Assembly (NCBI GenBank): GCA_004010275.1
Contig: RBWT01000062.1
Span: 1-40,868 of the forward strand
Source: Streptomyces huasconensis
Lineage (GTDB): Bacteria > Actinomycetota > Actinomycetes > Streptomycetales > Streptomycetaceae
Length of the DNA stretch: 40,868 bases
Reading direction: 5' to 3'
This document shows, in pieces, positions 24,874 through 33,836 of the stretch. The position numbers and the translations under genes are program-made. Positions within the stretch are counted from its first letter, which is position 1, and each line of letters opens with the position of its first letter. The notes below the pieces were generated by a model. It made no database searches and was not told the origin of the DNA. It saw only the letters and a list, made by a program, of their open reading frames with translations.

Positions 24874-25938
24874 ATGCGTTCTCGCATGTGGTGGGGTATG
24901 ACGAGCGTGGTGCTGGGCCTGCTGGCGGCGGGCTGCGGCGATGGCGGCAGCGGGGACACGGGCACCGACGCGCAAAGGTCCGCCTCCTTCGGCCATCCGG
25001 TCACTGTCACGGACTGTGCCGGTGCCAGGACCACCGTCACTTCCGCCCCGACGAGGATCGTCACCAGCAACGCCTCCGGCCTGGAACTGCTGCTCCGCCT
25101 CGGGGCGGGTGACAAGGTGACCGGCACCGGCTTCCCGCCCGGCAAGGGCACCTTCCCTGCTGGCCTGGACGCCCAGGCGCAGAAGGTGGAGGTGCTCAGC
25201 AAGACCCTCATACCCAAGGAGAAACTCCTGGGCTCCGGCGCTGATCTCTACATCGACACCTTCGCCTCCATGGGCGGCATGGGCGGTGGCATGGGTGACG
25301 CGCCCACCGAGGAAGAGTTCAAGGCCGCCGGGATCAAGCACATCTACCTGAAGTCCACTGCCTGCTCCGCGACCCGCAAGAGGCCGGTGACCAACCTGGC
25401 GGCCGTCGAGGAGGACATCACCTCGCTCGGAGCGCTCACCGGCACGAGTGCGAAGGCCAGGAAACTCGTCACCGGGATGAGGGAGAAGGTGGACGCCGTC
25501 CAGCGGGCAGTGAGCAGCACGCCACAGAGCGAGCGGCCGACATACTTCTTCTTCGACTACGATGCCGGCGCCAAGCAGCCCACCGTCTTCTGTAACCGCC
25601 AGATCGCCAACGCCGTGATCACCCTGGCCGGGGCCCGCCCTGCCTTCGCCGACTGCGACGGCGACTACAAGCAGGTCGGCTGGGAGGACATCGTCGCCAA
25701 GGATCCGGACTGGATACAGCTGGGCGTACGCAACCGGGGAAGCGAGGCCGCGAACCGAAGGGCGTTCGACGAGGCCGAGAGCTGGCTGAAGAACAACGCC
25801 GCGACCAAGGGCATGACGGCGGTCAAGAAGGGCCACTTCTTGAGGATCGGTTCCGAGCAGACCACCATCTCCGGCGTCACCAATGCCGACACCGTCCATG
25901 AGATAGCCAGGACGCTGTACCCCGGCAAGGTCAAGTGA
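24874..25938 (+). CDS. ABC importer substrate-binding lipoprotein (metal-chelate/siderophore type)
   Basis: A 354-residue protein; the ATG at 24874 has GGAG 7 bases upstream. The signal peptide ends in the lipobox LLAAGC, so it is membrane-anchored by lipid. The mature part has two lobes joined by a helix, as in FepB/BtuF proteins: APTRIVTSNASGLELLLRLGAGDKV and KVEVLSKTLIPKEKLLGSGADLYI in the first lobe, and FFFDYDAGAKQPTVFCNRQIANAVITLAGA in the second. A stretch of Met and Gly at about 132-141 in the cleft-side loop is unusual. Permease and ATPase genes follow, overlapping by 4 bases and then after a short gap. The ligand is not known. Confidence 0.88.
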   Translation: MRSRMWWGMTSVVLGLLAAGCGDGGSGDTGTDAQRSASFGHPVTVTDCAGARTTVTSAPTRIVTSNASGLELLLRLGAGDKVTGTGFPPGKGTFPAGLDAQAQKVEVLSKTLIPKEKLLGSGADLYIDTFASMGGMGGGMGDAPTEEEFKAAGIKHIYLKSTACSATRKRPVTNLAAVEEDITSLGALTGTSAKARKLVTGMREKVDAVQRAVSSTPQSERPTYFFFDYDAGAKQPTVFCNRQIANAVITLAGARPAFADCDGDYKQVGWEDIVAKDPDWIQLGVRNRGSEAANRRAFDEAESWLKNNAATKGMTAVKKGHFLRIGSEQTTISGVTNADTVHEIARTLYPGKVK

Positions 25939-27020
25939 CCGTGATCAGTAACCTGTGGTCCCGCAAGGACGTGGGGCCGAAGTCGGCCGAGTCGCGCTCC
26001 GTGTCCGCCGCTCCCGTGGCGGCGGCCCTGGGTGTCGCCCTGTTGCTCGCGCTCACCGCCGCCGTGTCCTGGGGCTCGACCTTTATCCCGCACGGGGACG
26101 TGTGGGGTGTGGTGGGGCGCCGTCTGTCGGGTGAGAACGCGCGTCTTGGCACCTATGACCTGGTGGTGTGGCAACTGCGTGTCCCCCGTGCCGTGCTCGC
26201 AGCGCTCGTCGGCGCCGGCCTCGGCCTCGTCGGGACGGCCGTGCAAGCACTGGTGCGCAACCCACTGGCCGATCCCTACCTCCTGGGCATCTCCAGCGGC
26301 GCCTCGCTGGGTGCGGTCGCCGCGATCGTGCTCGGCGTCGGTGCGGGCGGCGCGCTCGGGCTCGGCCTGTCCAGCGCGGCCTTCGTGGGAGCGCTGGCTA
26401 CCTTCGCGGTCGTGTGGGCGGTGGCCCGGCGCGGCGGGAATTTCGGGCCCCTGCGGCTCGTGCTGGCCGGGGTGGCGATCGGGCAGTTCCTCTCCGGGTT
26501 CACCAGCTACCTCGTCCTGCAGTCTGGGGACGTGCAGCAGACGCACAGCGTGCTGTTCTGGCTCATGGGCAGCCTGAGCGGCGCGAGCTGGCCCCTGCTC
26601 GCGGCTCCGGCCGTGGCGGTCCCGGTTGCGCTGCTGTGGCTCCAGGCGCGGGCCCGAGGTCTCAATGCCCTGTTGATGGGGGATGAGACAGCGGCCGGTC
26701 TCGGTGTCGACGTCGTACGGCTGCGGCGTGAACTGTTCACTCTGACCAGCCTGTTGACCGGCATTCTGGTGGCCGTGTCCGGCGCGATCGCTTTCGTGGC
26801 GCTCATGGTCCCGCACGTCTGCCGCATGGTCGTCGGCGGCGATCACCGCCGACTGCTGCCCGTCTCCGCCCTTCTCGGGGCACTGCTGCTGGTGGTGGTC
26901 GACATCGTGTGCCGTACCGCCATGGACGCACAGGAACTGCCGGTCGGGGTGGTCACCTCCCTGATCGGGGCACCGGCGCTGCTGTATCTGCTGGACCGGC
27001 GATCAGGCGACGGGAGTTGA
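25935..27020 (+). CDS. FecCD-type ABC importer permease
   Basis: A 361-residue protein whose GTG start overlaps the stop of the binding-protein gene (GTGA), so translation is coupled. About ten membrane segments are visible. Hallmarks: LRVPRAVLAALVGAGLGLVGTAVQALVRNPLADPYLLGISSGASLGAV, LVLAGVAIGQFLSGF, WLMGSLSGASW, and AFVALMVPHVCRMVVGGDHRRLLPVSALLGA, which includes the region that contacts the ATPase. It imports iron-chelate, haem or cobalamin-like ligands with its partner proteins. One permease gene is present, so it probably works as a homodimer. Confidence 0.93.
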   Translation: MTVISNLWSRKDVGPKSAESRSVSAAPVAAALGVALLLALTAAVSWGSTFIPHGDVWGVVGRRLSGENARLGTYDLVVWQLRVPRAVLAALVGAGLGLVGTAVQALVRNPLADPYLLGISSGASLGAVAAIVLGVGAGGALGLGLSSAAFVGALATFAVVWAVARRGGNFGPLRLVLAGVAIGQFLSGFTSYLVLQSGDVQQTHSVLFWLMGSLSGASWPLLAAPAVAVPVALLWLQARARGLNALLMGDETAAGLGVDVVRLRRELFTLTSLLTGILVAVSGAIAFVALMVPHVCRMVVGGDHRRLLPVSALLGALLLVVVDIVCRTAMDAQELPVGVVTSLIGAPALLYLLDRRSGDGS

Positions 27021-27044
27021 GGGCCAGATGAAGGCGAAAGCGTG

Positions 27045-27854
27045 ATGAAGGTAGACATCGAGAATCTGCACGTCGCGTACGCGGGCCGCACTGTGGTGTC
27101 GGGGGTAGGGCTGCTCGCGGCCGAAGGCGAGATCACGGGCCTCATCGGCCCCAACGGGAGTGGCAAGTCGACCCTGCTGCGCACTGTTTACCGGCATTTG
27201 CAGCCCACGGCCGGGCGGGTGCTGCTGTCCGGCACCGACATCCGCGAGCTGAGCCCCGCCCGGGCGGCCCGGTATGTGGCCGCGCTGCCGCAGGAGCGGG
27301 GCGGCGACTTCGAACTGAGCGTGCGCGAGGTCGTCGCCATGGGCCGTACGCCCCACAAGCGTGGCTTCGCGGGAGACGACGCCACCGACCGGGATATCGT
27401 CGCCCGCGCCCTGGCCGAGGTCGGCATGGCGCAGCACACAGGACGCCGCTTCAGCGCCCTGTCCGGCGGGGAACGCCAACGTGTGTTGCTGGCACGGGCG
27501 TTGGCCCAGGACCCGGAGGTCTTGGTGCTGGACGAGCCGACCAATCACCTCGACATCCGCCACCAGGTAGACCTCCTAGCCCTGCTGCGCGTCCAGCGCC
27601 GTACGACTCTGGTGTCGCTGCATGACCTCAACGCGGCGGCGTCCGTCTGTGACCGGCTGCACGTCCTCCACCACGGCATGCTGGTCGCCTCTGGCCGGCC
27701 GCGCGAGGTCCTCACACCCGCGCTGCTGGCCGAGGTCTTCGGCGTACGGGCTGCTGTGGTCGACCATCCGCTGACCGGAGATCCGCTGATCGCCTTCGAC
27801 CACCGGTTGCCGGTGGAGGCAATGCAGGGCACGGGCACCGCGCTGGAGGTGTGA
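27045..27854 (+). CDS. ABC importer ATP-binding protein (FecE/BtuD type)
   Basis: A 269-residue cytoplasmic ATPase; the ATG at 27045 is chosen, with a GTG at 27042 as alternative. Walker A GPNGSGKST, Q-loop ALPQERGGDFELSVREVV, signature LSGGERQRVLLARAL, Walker B VLVLDEPTNHLD and switch His in LVSLHDLNAA are all intact. It ends with a short family-typical tail (EVFGVRAAVVDHPLTGDPLIAFD). It completes the three-gene importer begun at 24874. The operon ends here, where a decayed transposase begins. Confidence 0.95.
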   Translation: MKVDIENLHVAYAGRTVVSGVGLLAAEGEITGLIGPNGSGKSTLLRTVYRHLQPTAGRVLLSGTDIRELSPARAARYVAALPQERGGDFELSVREVVAMGRTPHKRGFAGDDATDRDIVARALAEVGMAQHTGRRFSALSGGERQRVLLARALAQDPEVLVLDEPTNHLDIRHQVDLLALLRVQRRTTLVSLHDLNAAASVCDRLHVLHHGMLVASGRPREVLTPALLAEVFGVRAAVVDHPLTGDPLIAFDHRLPVEAMQGTGTALEV

Positions 27855-27879
27855 GCACCGGTGCCACCTACGACACCTC

Positions 27880-28690
27880 ATGCCAGCCATACTCGGTGGT
27901 GACCGCGCTGGAGACTGGTCGCCCGAACTGGACGACGTAACGGACGCGATCCGCCGGGAGCCGGGCATCGACGCGGTGACCACGTGGGGAACCGCGAGGT
28001 CGTCGAGCGGCTCGTCGCCGCGGGTCAGTGATGATGGGGGACTCGAAGGTCGTGGTCGTGCTGGACGCCGGACCGGTTGCCCCCACGTCTGGACCACCGG
28101 GCCGCTTGGCTCGACCACGACGGACCGCTGCCCGTCATCGAGGGCACGCTCAGCCGCCAGGTCGTGGAGAAGCTGCCGAGCGGCGGGGCAACAGGCCGGT
28201 CTGGTTGCGGCGGTCGGGCACCGGAGCCGCCGAAGTGGACGCCGACTGCGGCTGGCAGTCCTTCCTCCGCTGCTTCGGCATCGAGCACACATTCCGCCTG
28301 TTGCACAGGGCTTAGGGTGAGCCAAGCCCCGGCTCCGCAGCTCGGAGGTGGCCGACCGGTGGACCTGGCTCGTGATTGCGCGGGCTTCTCCCAGGGCTTG
28401 CGGAGGTCGGTGGCCAGTGGACGGGCGAGCCGGGGCTGGGCGTAAGCGGGATTCTGCCCGCGCCCGCAAGGGGTTCAGGAACCTGTGTGAGGGCTGGCTC
28501 ACCAATCGGTGCACCGAAACCTACCCGGCCCGGCCCACGGCCTCCGCCCGACTTGCAAGCCGTCGCCCCGTCGGCCATTACGCTGTCGGCCGCAGTCTCA
28601 CCGCCGACGAGTCCTGCACCTCACCCTCACACCACAAGGTCGGTCACGAAGACCCGAACGTTGGCAGATCGACAAGCTCAAACTGTTAGG
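27880..28690 (+). pseudogene. Decayed transposase (NF041680-like family)
   Basis: Fragments of one protein occur in changing frames: PELDDVTDAIRREPGIDAVTTWGTA, VVVLDAGPVAPTSGPPG, LDHDGPLPVIEGTLSRQVVEKL, AAEVDADCGWQSFLRCFGIEHTFRLLH, ADRWTWLVIA and ARKGFRNLC. These match, in order, the plan of a streptomycete transposase with the IEHTFRLFKQ region. Many frame changes and stops show old inactivation. I see no terminal repeats. It directly follows the importer operon and marks the start of a region of broken genes. Confidence 0.65.
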
Positions 28691-28941
28691 CGGAAACCGC
28701 CGATCTGATACTCCAGCCCCTTACGGAACTCCAGATGCGGGATGGCCCTCCGCATTGCCGGGTGCAGCGCGGGCGGAACCTCGTAGACCGCGGTCGCAAG
28801 AAGATCGTCCTCGCGGCCCGGGAACAGGCCCTTGATACTCAGAATCTCGACTCGGGTCAGGCGAGTGACATGAGCGGCTTGCTCGCCGCTGTCCCAGCCG
28901 ATGAGCTCCCACCCAAGGGCTTCGGTGTCGATTTCGTTCAC
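28678..28941 (-). CDS. Small hypothetical protein (87 aa)
   Basis: The GTG at 28941 overlaps the stop of the upstream frame (GTGA), suggesting translational coupling. The 87-residue sequence is balanced and soluble, with alternating strand-like and helix segments (LGWELIGWDSGEQAAHVTRLTRVEIL; EVPPALHPAMRRAIPHLEFRKG). Codon bias is actinobacterial. There is no recognised domain. It partly overlaps the end of the transposase relic on the other strand. Confidence 0.45.
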   Translation of the reverse strand: MNEIDTEALGWELIGWDSGEQAAHVTRLTRVEILSIKGLFPGREDDLLATAVYEVPPALHPAMRRAIPHLEFRKGLEYQIGGFRLTV

Positions 28942-29222
28942 GTGTCTACATTAAGTGCCGACTGTCCGTGACGATGCAGGGCGACCAGAGGTTCTACACC
29001 TAGCGTGCCGGGTTGGCGCCTCCTCACACGCGTGACAGCCCATGTCCACCGAAAGGCACAAGCCGGATTCGACTCGATAGGCCAGGTTGCTTCTCGTGAC
29101 CAATGTCGTGCATCAACAGCGGTGCGCGCGTACCGCGCCTCCACATACTCGTGCATTGCTGGGAGTCGGCCGTTGGCCACCGACCGCAGCATGTACCAGT
29201 CTTCGGTCTCTCGCGTCCGCAT
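28938..29222 (-). CDS. Small hypothetical protein, possibly decayed
   Basis: The ATG at 29222 has GGAAG upstream. The first 45 residues (TRETEDWYMLRSVANGRLPAMHEYVEARYARTAVDARHW) look like real protein; the rest is basic and less convincing. The stop overlaps the start of the next gene by 4 bases, which supports a real pair. Function unknown; a truncated gene in this relic-rich region is also possible. Confidence 0.3.
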   Translation of the reverse strand: MRTRETEDWYMLRSVANGRLPAMHEYVEARYARTAVDARHWSREATWPIESNPACAFRWTWAVTRVRRRQPGTLGVEPLVALHRHGQSALNVDT

Positions 29223-29280
29223 GGGCCGTCTTCCGCGTTCAAACACATAGGCGGGGTTCCTGGATCAGGGCGGGTGTCGG

Positions 29281-30506
29281 TCAACTGGCCGTGGTGCGGT
29301 GCCGGTGCACGTCGTAGAGCAGCCAGTAGTACGGGGAACCCTCATCGACGGCGCCAAGCCCACGCAGGACTTCGTCGCCGCGAGGGTCTCCGCGCAGCGC
29401 AAGCCTGACCGCGGCCTCTACGCGGACGCTCTCATCTGCGTCGGTGAGACGTGCGGCGAGTGCACCGGAGGCGCCCGCGACGTGCGGCGGCGCAGAGGCG
29501 AGGGTTCTGCAGGCCGCCAGTCTCATCGCTGCGTCCTCGTCTGTGGTGCCCTCGATGAGGGCGGCGAGAGCCTCAGGGCTCTCCGCCTCGGCCGCTCGGC
29601 GCAGGCCGCTGATCGCCCACTGCCGAACCTTGCCGTCGACGTGGCGGGTGAGGGCCGGGAGCGGCACTTCGGCACGGAGATCCTGGGCATCGGCCAGACC
29701 CGCGGTGAGGGCCCTGGTCACACGGGGGTCCGGCTCCTTCGCGATCCAAGGCAGAAACATGTCGACGAGCGGAGCATCGAACGGCGAGTCGGCGCTCTCG
29801 TCCAACAGATTGATCGTGCGCAGAACTTCCGCGCCGAAGTGCCGCTGCAACGGATCCGCCCGGTCACGCAAGGCGGCGGCCGTATCCCAGACATCGGGGT
29901 CGTGACGCTCCTGAAGCGCATAGGTCGTCGCCCACCACACCTCGTGATCGACGTCAGGTACAGCCAGGGCGCGCGTCAACAGCTCGTCGAAGGATGGAGT
30001 GATCCCGTACCGCGGCTCCAGCCGGGTGAGGATCGCGGTGTGCCCGGTACGGATGCTCAGGCCGCCCAGTGACAACTCCTCACAGACCACCTCCGCCTCG
30101 GACCGGACAGTGCTCGACATGATCGGTCCCAGCTGTCCACTTCGACGGGAGAGCTCGGTGGCGACATCTGTCTCATGCCAGTACCGGGCCAGTGCCAGTG
30201 CATTGCGCCCTTCGGCATCCGTGGCCCACAGGGACGCTCCCCGGTGGATGAGCGCGTCTGCGATGTCGCAGGCACCAAGGTCTATCGCACGCAGCAGGGG
30301 AGTACGTCCGTCGGGGGCGCGCGGTCCAGTTGCGACGACGACAGCAAAACCTCGACAGTCGGGAGGTCGAAGGCATCCACTGCCAGGCACAGTGCGGGTG
30401 TGCCGTACTCGTCGGCGGTTTCAGGATCGGCACCGGCTTCCAACAGCGCATCCACCGCCCGCGCGTCCCCACTCCGTACCGCTGCCATGAGAGGTACCAC
30501 GCCCAT
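29281..30506 (-). pseudogene. Ankyrin-repeat + HEAT-repeat protein, one frameshift
   Basis: The ATG at 30506 follows GGGAAGAGAC. Residues 1-65 give two ankyrin units (LMAAVRSGDARAVDALLEAGADPETADEYGTPALCLAV). The frame breaks in a run of five C at about 30318-30322; one additional C restores DGRTPLLRAIDLGACDIADALIHRGASLWATDAEGRNALALA, a third and fourth ankyrin unit. From about 150 the protein is made of HEAT-like helices up to the stop at 29281. Full length would be about 408 residues. Such repeat proteins bind other proteins and are often found near polymorphic toxin or immunity genes; no toxin is visible here. The homopolymer site makes a sequence error plausible. Confidence 0.75.
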
Positions 30507-30879
30507 GTCTCTTCCCTTCGCACTTCCCGGCGCATCATCGCGCGGTGATGGTGCGCTATTCAGGGGGGAGCTTACGACGTGCTTAGTATGCTGCCGTGAC
30601 AGGCGGCGGGGTGGGGCGGCGCATCCTGTGATCCGGGCGTTGGCCTGCCCACGGCTCTCGCCCTACTCGCCAAGCATCGAGCGGTTCCTGATCGCTGTGC
30701 GGTTCGAGCTTCGCCTGGCCGCTAGGTGTTCCGCAACAGAGCCCTGGGGTTGGTGCGTCAAGTCGATGTGCCGCTGCGGCGGGCGTAGGCGCGGGCGGCG
30801 CGGGCACGATCGACGCAACGTGAGGAGCACTAGTGGCGTCGGCCGTGGGTGCGCAGAAGGAACCCGTCGCGGGGGGCCT
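30507..30879. other. Intergenic region, no supported gene
   Basis: Between the ankyrin gene start and an IS relic. Short frames on both strands are Pro/Arg-rich and look like non-coding GC-rich sequence. No promoter or repeat is recognised. Confidence 0.35.
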
Positions 30880-30987
30880 CTAAGAATGCGGTTCGGAGGC
30901 GGCGGAGGCATATGAGGCTGCAGGGCAGTTCGAGCAGGCCCTGGTGGAGGTCGGCGCGTCGCTCGTAGCGGGTGCGGGCCGTGGCGT
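30880..30987 (-). mobile_element. IS5-family transposase 3'-end relic
   Basis: The minus strand encodes RTRYERRADLHQGLLELP, continuing into CSLICLRRLRTAF, nearly the same as the C-terminus of the intact IS transposase at 32095-32900. Only this end remains. It begins 8 bases after the repetin-like gene's stop and is in opposite orientation to the intact IS, so the two copies flank positions 30988-32026. Confidence 0.7.
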
Positions 30988-30994
30988 ACGCCTC

Positions 30995-31624
30995 CTACGG
31001 GCGGGGGAGCGGTGCCAGTTCGGCGTGGGTGACGGTGTAGCCGCCCTTGACGACGGGGGCGTACGGGGCCGGGGCCATACAGGTGCCGACCTCGGCGTCC
31101 TCACCGTTCGGCAGCAGGTTCACCCCGTTCCACGAGAAGCCCACCCGATCGGCCTTGCCGCCCTTTCCGCCGTCGTGCACGCTCAGTCCGACGCGCTTGC
31201 CGAGCAGGCCGGTCTCCTCGTGGCTGACCTTCGTGATGAGGGCCGTGACCGTCGCCGTGTTCGGGCCGGTGACCAGGCACTCCACTTGGCCGTCGAAGGT
31301 ATAGGTGACGTTCTGGTCAGCCGAGTGGTGCGAGATGCGTACCGTCCCCCGCGCGTCGACGGGCAGCCCCGTGGGAATCTTGGGCCGCGGGATGCTGTAC
31401 GGGGCGGCCACCGCGTCGAAGCTGAAGGAGCGTACATCGTTGTCGCTCAGGTACGGCAGTACGATGTCCCCACTGCCGACAATCCGCGCCGCGCCCGGCC
31501 GGCGGTGGTCCGTGCGCTGCTCGGCGGACGAGGCGATGGACGAGGTGCACAGGGTGAACCCGGCCACCAGGGCAGCGATGGTAGCGGTGGCGGTGCGCCG
31601 AGCAGGCAGCGACAGCGAAGTCAT
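30995..31624 (-). CDS. Secreted repetin-like protein
   Basis: A 209-residue protein. The ATG at 31624 has AAGGAG upstream. It has an N-terminal signal peptide (SLPARRTATATIAALVAGFTL, cleavage near SSAEQ). The mature part has many beta-strand segments: DVRSFSFDAVAAPYSIPRPK, GTVRISHHSADQNVTYTFDGQVECLV, TGPNTATVTALITKV, VGLSVHDGGKGGKADRVGFSW and GTCMAPAPYAPVVKGGYTVTHAEL. Two Cys residues could form a disulphide. Streptomyces annotations call such proteins repetin; their role is unknown. IS sequences lie on both sides. Confidence 0.75.
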   Translation of the reverse strand: MTSLSLPARRTATATIAALVAGFTLCTSSIASSAEQRTDHRRPGAARIVGSGDIVLPYLSDNDVRSFSFDAVAAPYSIPRPKIPTGLPVDARGTVRISHHSADQNVTYTFDGQVECLVTGPNTATVTALITKVSHEETGLLGKRVGLSVHDGGKGGKADRVGFSWNGVNLLPNGEDAEVGTCMAPAPYAPVVKGGYTVTHAELAPLPRP

Positions 31625-32026
31625 GACGATCTCCTTTTCTGCCAAGGGGAGTTGACTGGCGGAACGCGACCCATTCTTCGCTCTGACAGCCGCCCGGTCG
31701 TCACCCCAAGGCCGCAAGATCGACGCCGCCTAATCGCCCGCGCGGCTGACCAGACGTCAGCCGAGAGTCGCACAGGGTGGATCACCGCCAGCCGCAGGCG
31801 TTCGCGGATCAGTTGTCGCACTGGCGCCGCCCAGGCCCCGGCTCAAGTGGGGCACTACGAAGACACCGTCCGTAGGAAGGACGGGATCCTGCTGCACGCC
31901 GACCGGACCCTGTCCTTCGCCGGGCGACTGGTGAGCGGCGGGCCACCGTTGGCCCGGCACCCTCTTCACGGTCTCGCCGCCAGGCAGCTGACGGACACCG
32001 GAGTCATCGGTCCGGGGCGCTCCAAT
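31625..32026. other. Intergenic region between repetin-like gene and IS
   Basis: No gene is supported. A plus-strand stretch around 31850-32010 reads HYEDTVRRKDGILLHADRTL and GLAARQLTDTG in one frame without a clear start, so it may be a fragment of a lost gene. The region upstream of 31624 should hold the repetin promoter. Confidence 0.35.
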
Positions 32027-32908
32027 TGATCTCTTCAGAATGAGTTGAGCCGCGGGTCTTGTACGCGACGATCTTGGACGGAAGGGTGTCCGGGGTGCGT
32101 GCTGATCTCGTTCCTGACGACCTGTGGGAGCGGGTGGCCCCGCTGCTGCCGCCTCCTCCCGAACGGCGCCATCGCCACCCCGGGCGGCTGCGCGTTCCCG
32201 ACCGAGTGGCGCTCGCCGGCGTCATGTACTTGCTGCGGACCGGTGTCGCGTGGCGCGATGTCCCCGCAGAGACCGTGGGCTGCTGCGTGACCGCCTGGCG
32301 CCGGCTGCGGGAATGGACCGAGGCAGGCGTCTGGCCACGCCTGCACGCCGCCCTGTTGTCCAAGCTTCGCCGCGCCGGTCTGCTGGATCTGGACGACTGC
32401 TCCGTGGACGGGTCGCACGTCCGGGCTCTCAAAGGGGGGATCACGTGGGCCCCTCTCCCGTCGACCGCGCCCGTCCCGGCTCCAAGCACCACCTGATCGT
32501 CGACCGGCACGGAACCCCGCTCGCCGTCACGCCCACCGGCGGCAACCGGCACGACGTCACCCAGCTCCTGCCGCTGCTGGACGCCATCCCACCGATCCGG
32601 GGACTGCGGGGACGCCCCCGCCGCAAACCCCGACGACTGTATGCGGACCGGGGATACGACTTCGACAAGTACCGCCGCCTGCTGTGGAAGCGCGGCATCA
32701 AACCACTGATCGCACGACGCGGCGTCGCCCACGGCTCCAGACTGGGCAAGGTGCGCTGGGTGGTCGAGCGCGCCTTCGCCTGGCTCCACCAGTTCAAACG
32801 GCTCCGCACCCGCTACGAACGACGCGCCGATCTCCACCAGGGCCTGCTCGAACTGGGCTGCAGCCTCATATGCCTCCGCCGCCTACGAACCTCATTCTGA
32901 AACGATCA
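32027..32908 (+). mobile_element. IS5-family insertion sequence
   Basis: An element of about 882 bases. The imperfect terminal repeats are TGATCTCTTCAGAATGAG at 32027-32044 and its inverted counterpart at 32891-32908 (16 of 18 bases match). It contains one transposase gene in two overlapping frames, as is normal for this group. No target duplication is obvious, so the exact outer ends are approximate. A partial second copy lies at 30880-30987. Confidence 0.8.
32095..32900 (+). CDS. IS5-family transposase, programmed -1 frameshift
   Basis: The first frame starts at a GTG (32095; alternative 32086), with GGAAGG upstream, and encodes VRADLVPDDLWERVAPLLPPPP, the usual N-terminal helix-turn-helix, then AWRDVP and LDLDDCSVDGSHVRALKGG. 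The slippery run AAAGGGGGGA at about 32429-32438 permits a -1 shift into the second frame, which continues DHVGPSPVDRARPGSKHHLIVD with the rest of the DDE domain (GNRHDVTQ, YADRGYDFDKYR, WVVERAFAWLHQFKRLRTRYERR) and ends at 32900. This frameshift is typical of the IS427-like group and not a mutation. The catalytic D, D and E residues appear intact. Confidence 0.82.
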
Positions 32909-32985
32909 GTAAGTCCTTCGTCAAGCAGGCGGGCAGCTTCCGCTCGACGTGCGGTCTTCTTCGTGGGGCATGAGACTGTCTCGTC

Positions 32986-33402
32986 GTGCCAGAGATGATG
33001 AGTGGGTTGGAGGCGGCCTTGGCTGAGGCGTCGTCTCCTTCGTGGACGCAACGTGTTCGTGCTGGGCGTGATCTCGCTTCTTTCGCCGATGCTCCTGAGG
33101 CTGCGGAAGTGCTGGTGAGGCTGCTGCTGGATGCCGAGGACACGGCGGTGACGCGACAGACGGCAGAGGCCCTGGCCCGAATCGGGACAGTGGCCGCCGT
33201 AAGACTCATCGCTCTTGCGGTTGTCGAAGCTGACGGCTACCAGGCTGACTGGCTGCAGACCGGGGTGCACGACGCGCTCGTGGGGCCGGACGGTGTGCCG
33301 GACGTTGCAGCGGCCTGCAGGAATCTCGCCCAGGACCAGGAAGAAGCCGTCCGGCGGGGCGCCGCGGAAATTACGGTGTGGACAGGCGACACAAGGTGTT
33401 GA
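32986..33402 (+). CDS. Small HEAT-repeat protein
   Basis: A 138-residue protein starting at GTG 32986, with ATG at 32995 or 32998 as alternatives. It is nearly all helical, with HEAT-like pairs: WTQRVRAGRDLASFADAPEAAEVLVRLLLD, AVTRQTAEALARIGTVAAVRLIALAVVEAD and VAAACRNLAQDQEEAVRRGAAEI. Such small HEAT proteins occur many times in streptomycete genomes, often as duplicates of immunity-like genes. It lies 77 bases after the IS end. It resembles the HEAT part of the ankyrin/HEAT gene at 29281 in style, though not enough to call a duplicate by eye. Confidence 0.65.
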   Translation: MPEMMSGLEAALAEASSPSWTQRVRAGRDLASFADAPEAAEVLVRLLLDAEDTAVTRQTAEALARIGTVAAVRLIALAVVEADGYQADWLQTGVHDALVGPDGVPDVAAACRNLAQDQEEAVRRGAAEITVWTGDTRC

Positions 33403-33428
33403 CCTGAATCGACCTGCCCTGGGCTGGT

Positions 33429-33631
33429 TCATGCAGCCGTTGCTTGTGGGAGGCGGGGGTCGTAGAAGGTGCCGTCGCGGAGCATCGCGAACAGCACGCT
33501 GATCCGCCCACGGCCCGCAGCGTCGGCTCGCTGTTGGGCAGCTGCTTGTCGAGGGCCTTCTTCCCGGCCGTGGTGAGTCCGTGGCCGTGGTGAGTGGTCT
33601 TGCCGACGTCCACGTCTTCGGTGTCGAACAT
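33429..33631 (-). pseudogene. IS110-family transposase with large internal deletion
   Basis: The N-terminus reads MFDTEDVDVGKTTHHGHGL then GKKALDKQLPNSEPTLRA, matching the start of streptomycete IS110 (DEDD) transposases. It then jumps, with a frame change at about 33521, to RISVLFAMLRDGTFYDPRL, the family's C-terminal end, and stops at 33429. About 300 residues between are missing. Both ends kept and the middle lost suggests a deletion inside one element. Confidence 0.65.
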
Positions 33632-33836
33632 CGCGCCCTTTCCAGGGTGTTGAGCGTGCCGGCCTCGGCGGTAGTGTCGTACGCGCGCATCCACGTTATG
33701 CAGACCTGCCGCCCGCGAGCTGTCCAGCATTGGGCCGGACCGGACGGTGGCCGGACCTCTCATCAGCGTCTCCGACGGCACCTCCCGAGCCCGGTGACAC
33801 CACCGCCCAGGTCATCCGTTCGACAGGGGGACACAG

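Noticed and set aside
32400..32500. Frameshift mutation in the IS transposase
   Set aside because: The A3G6 slippery run and the -1 direction are the normal programmed frameshift of this IS group, so the element is treated as potentially active.
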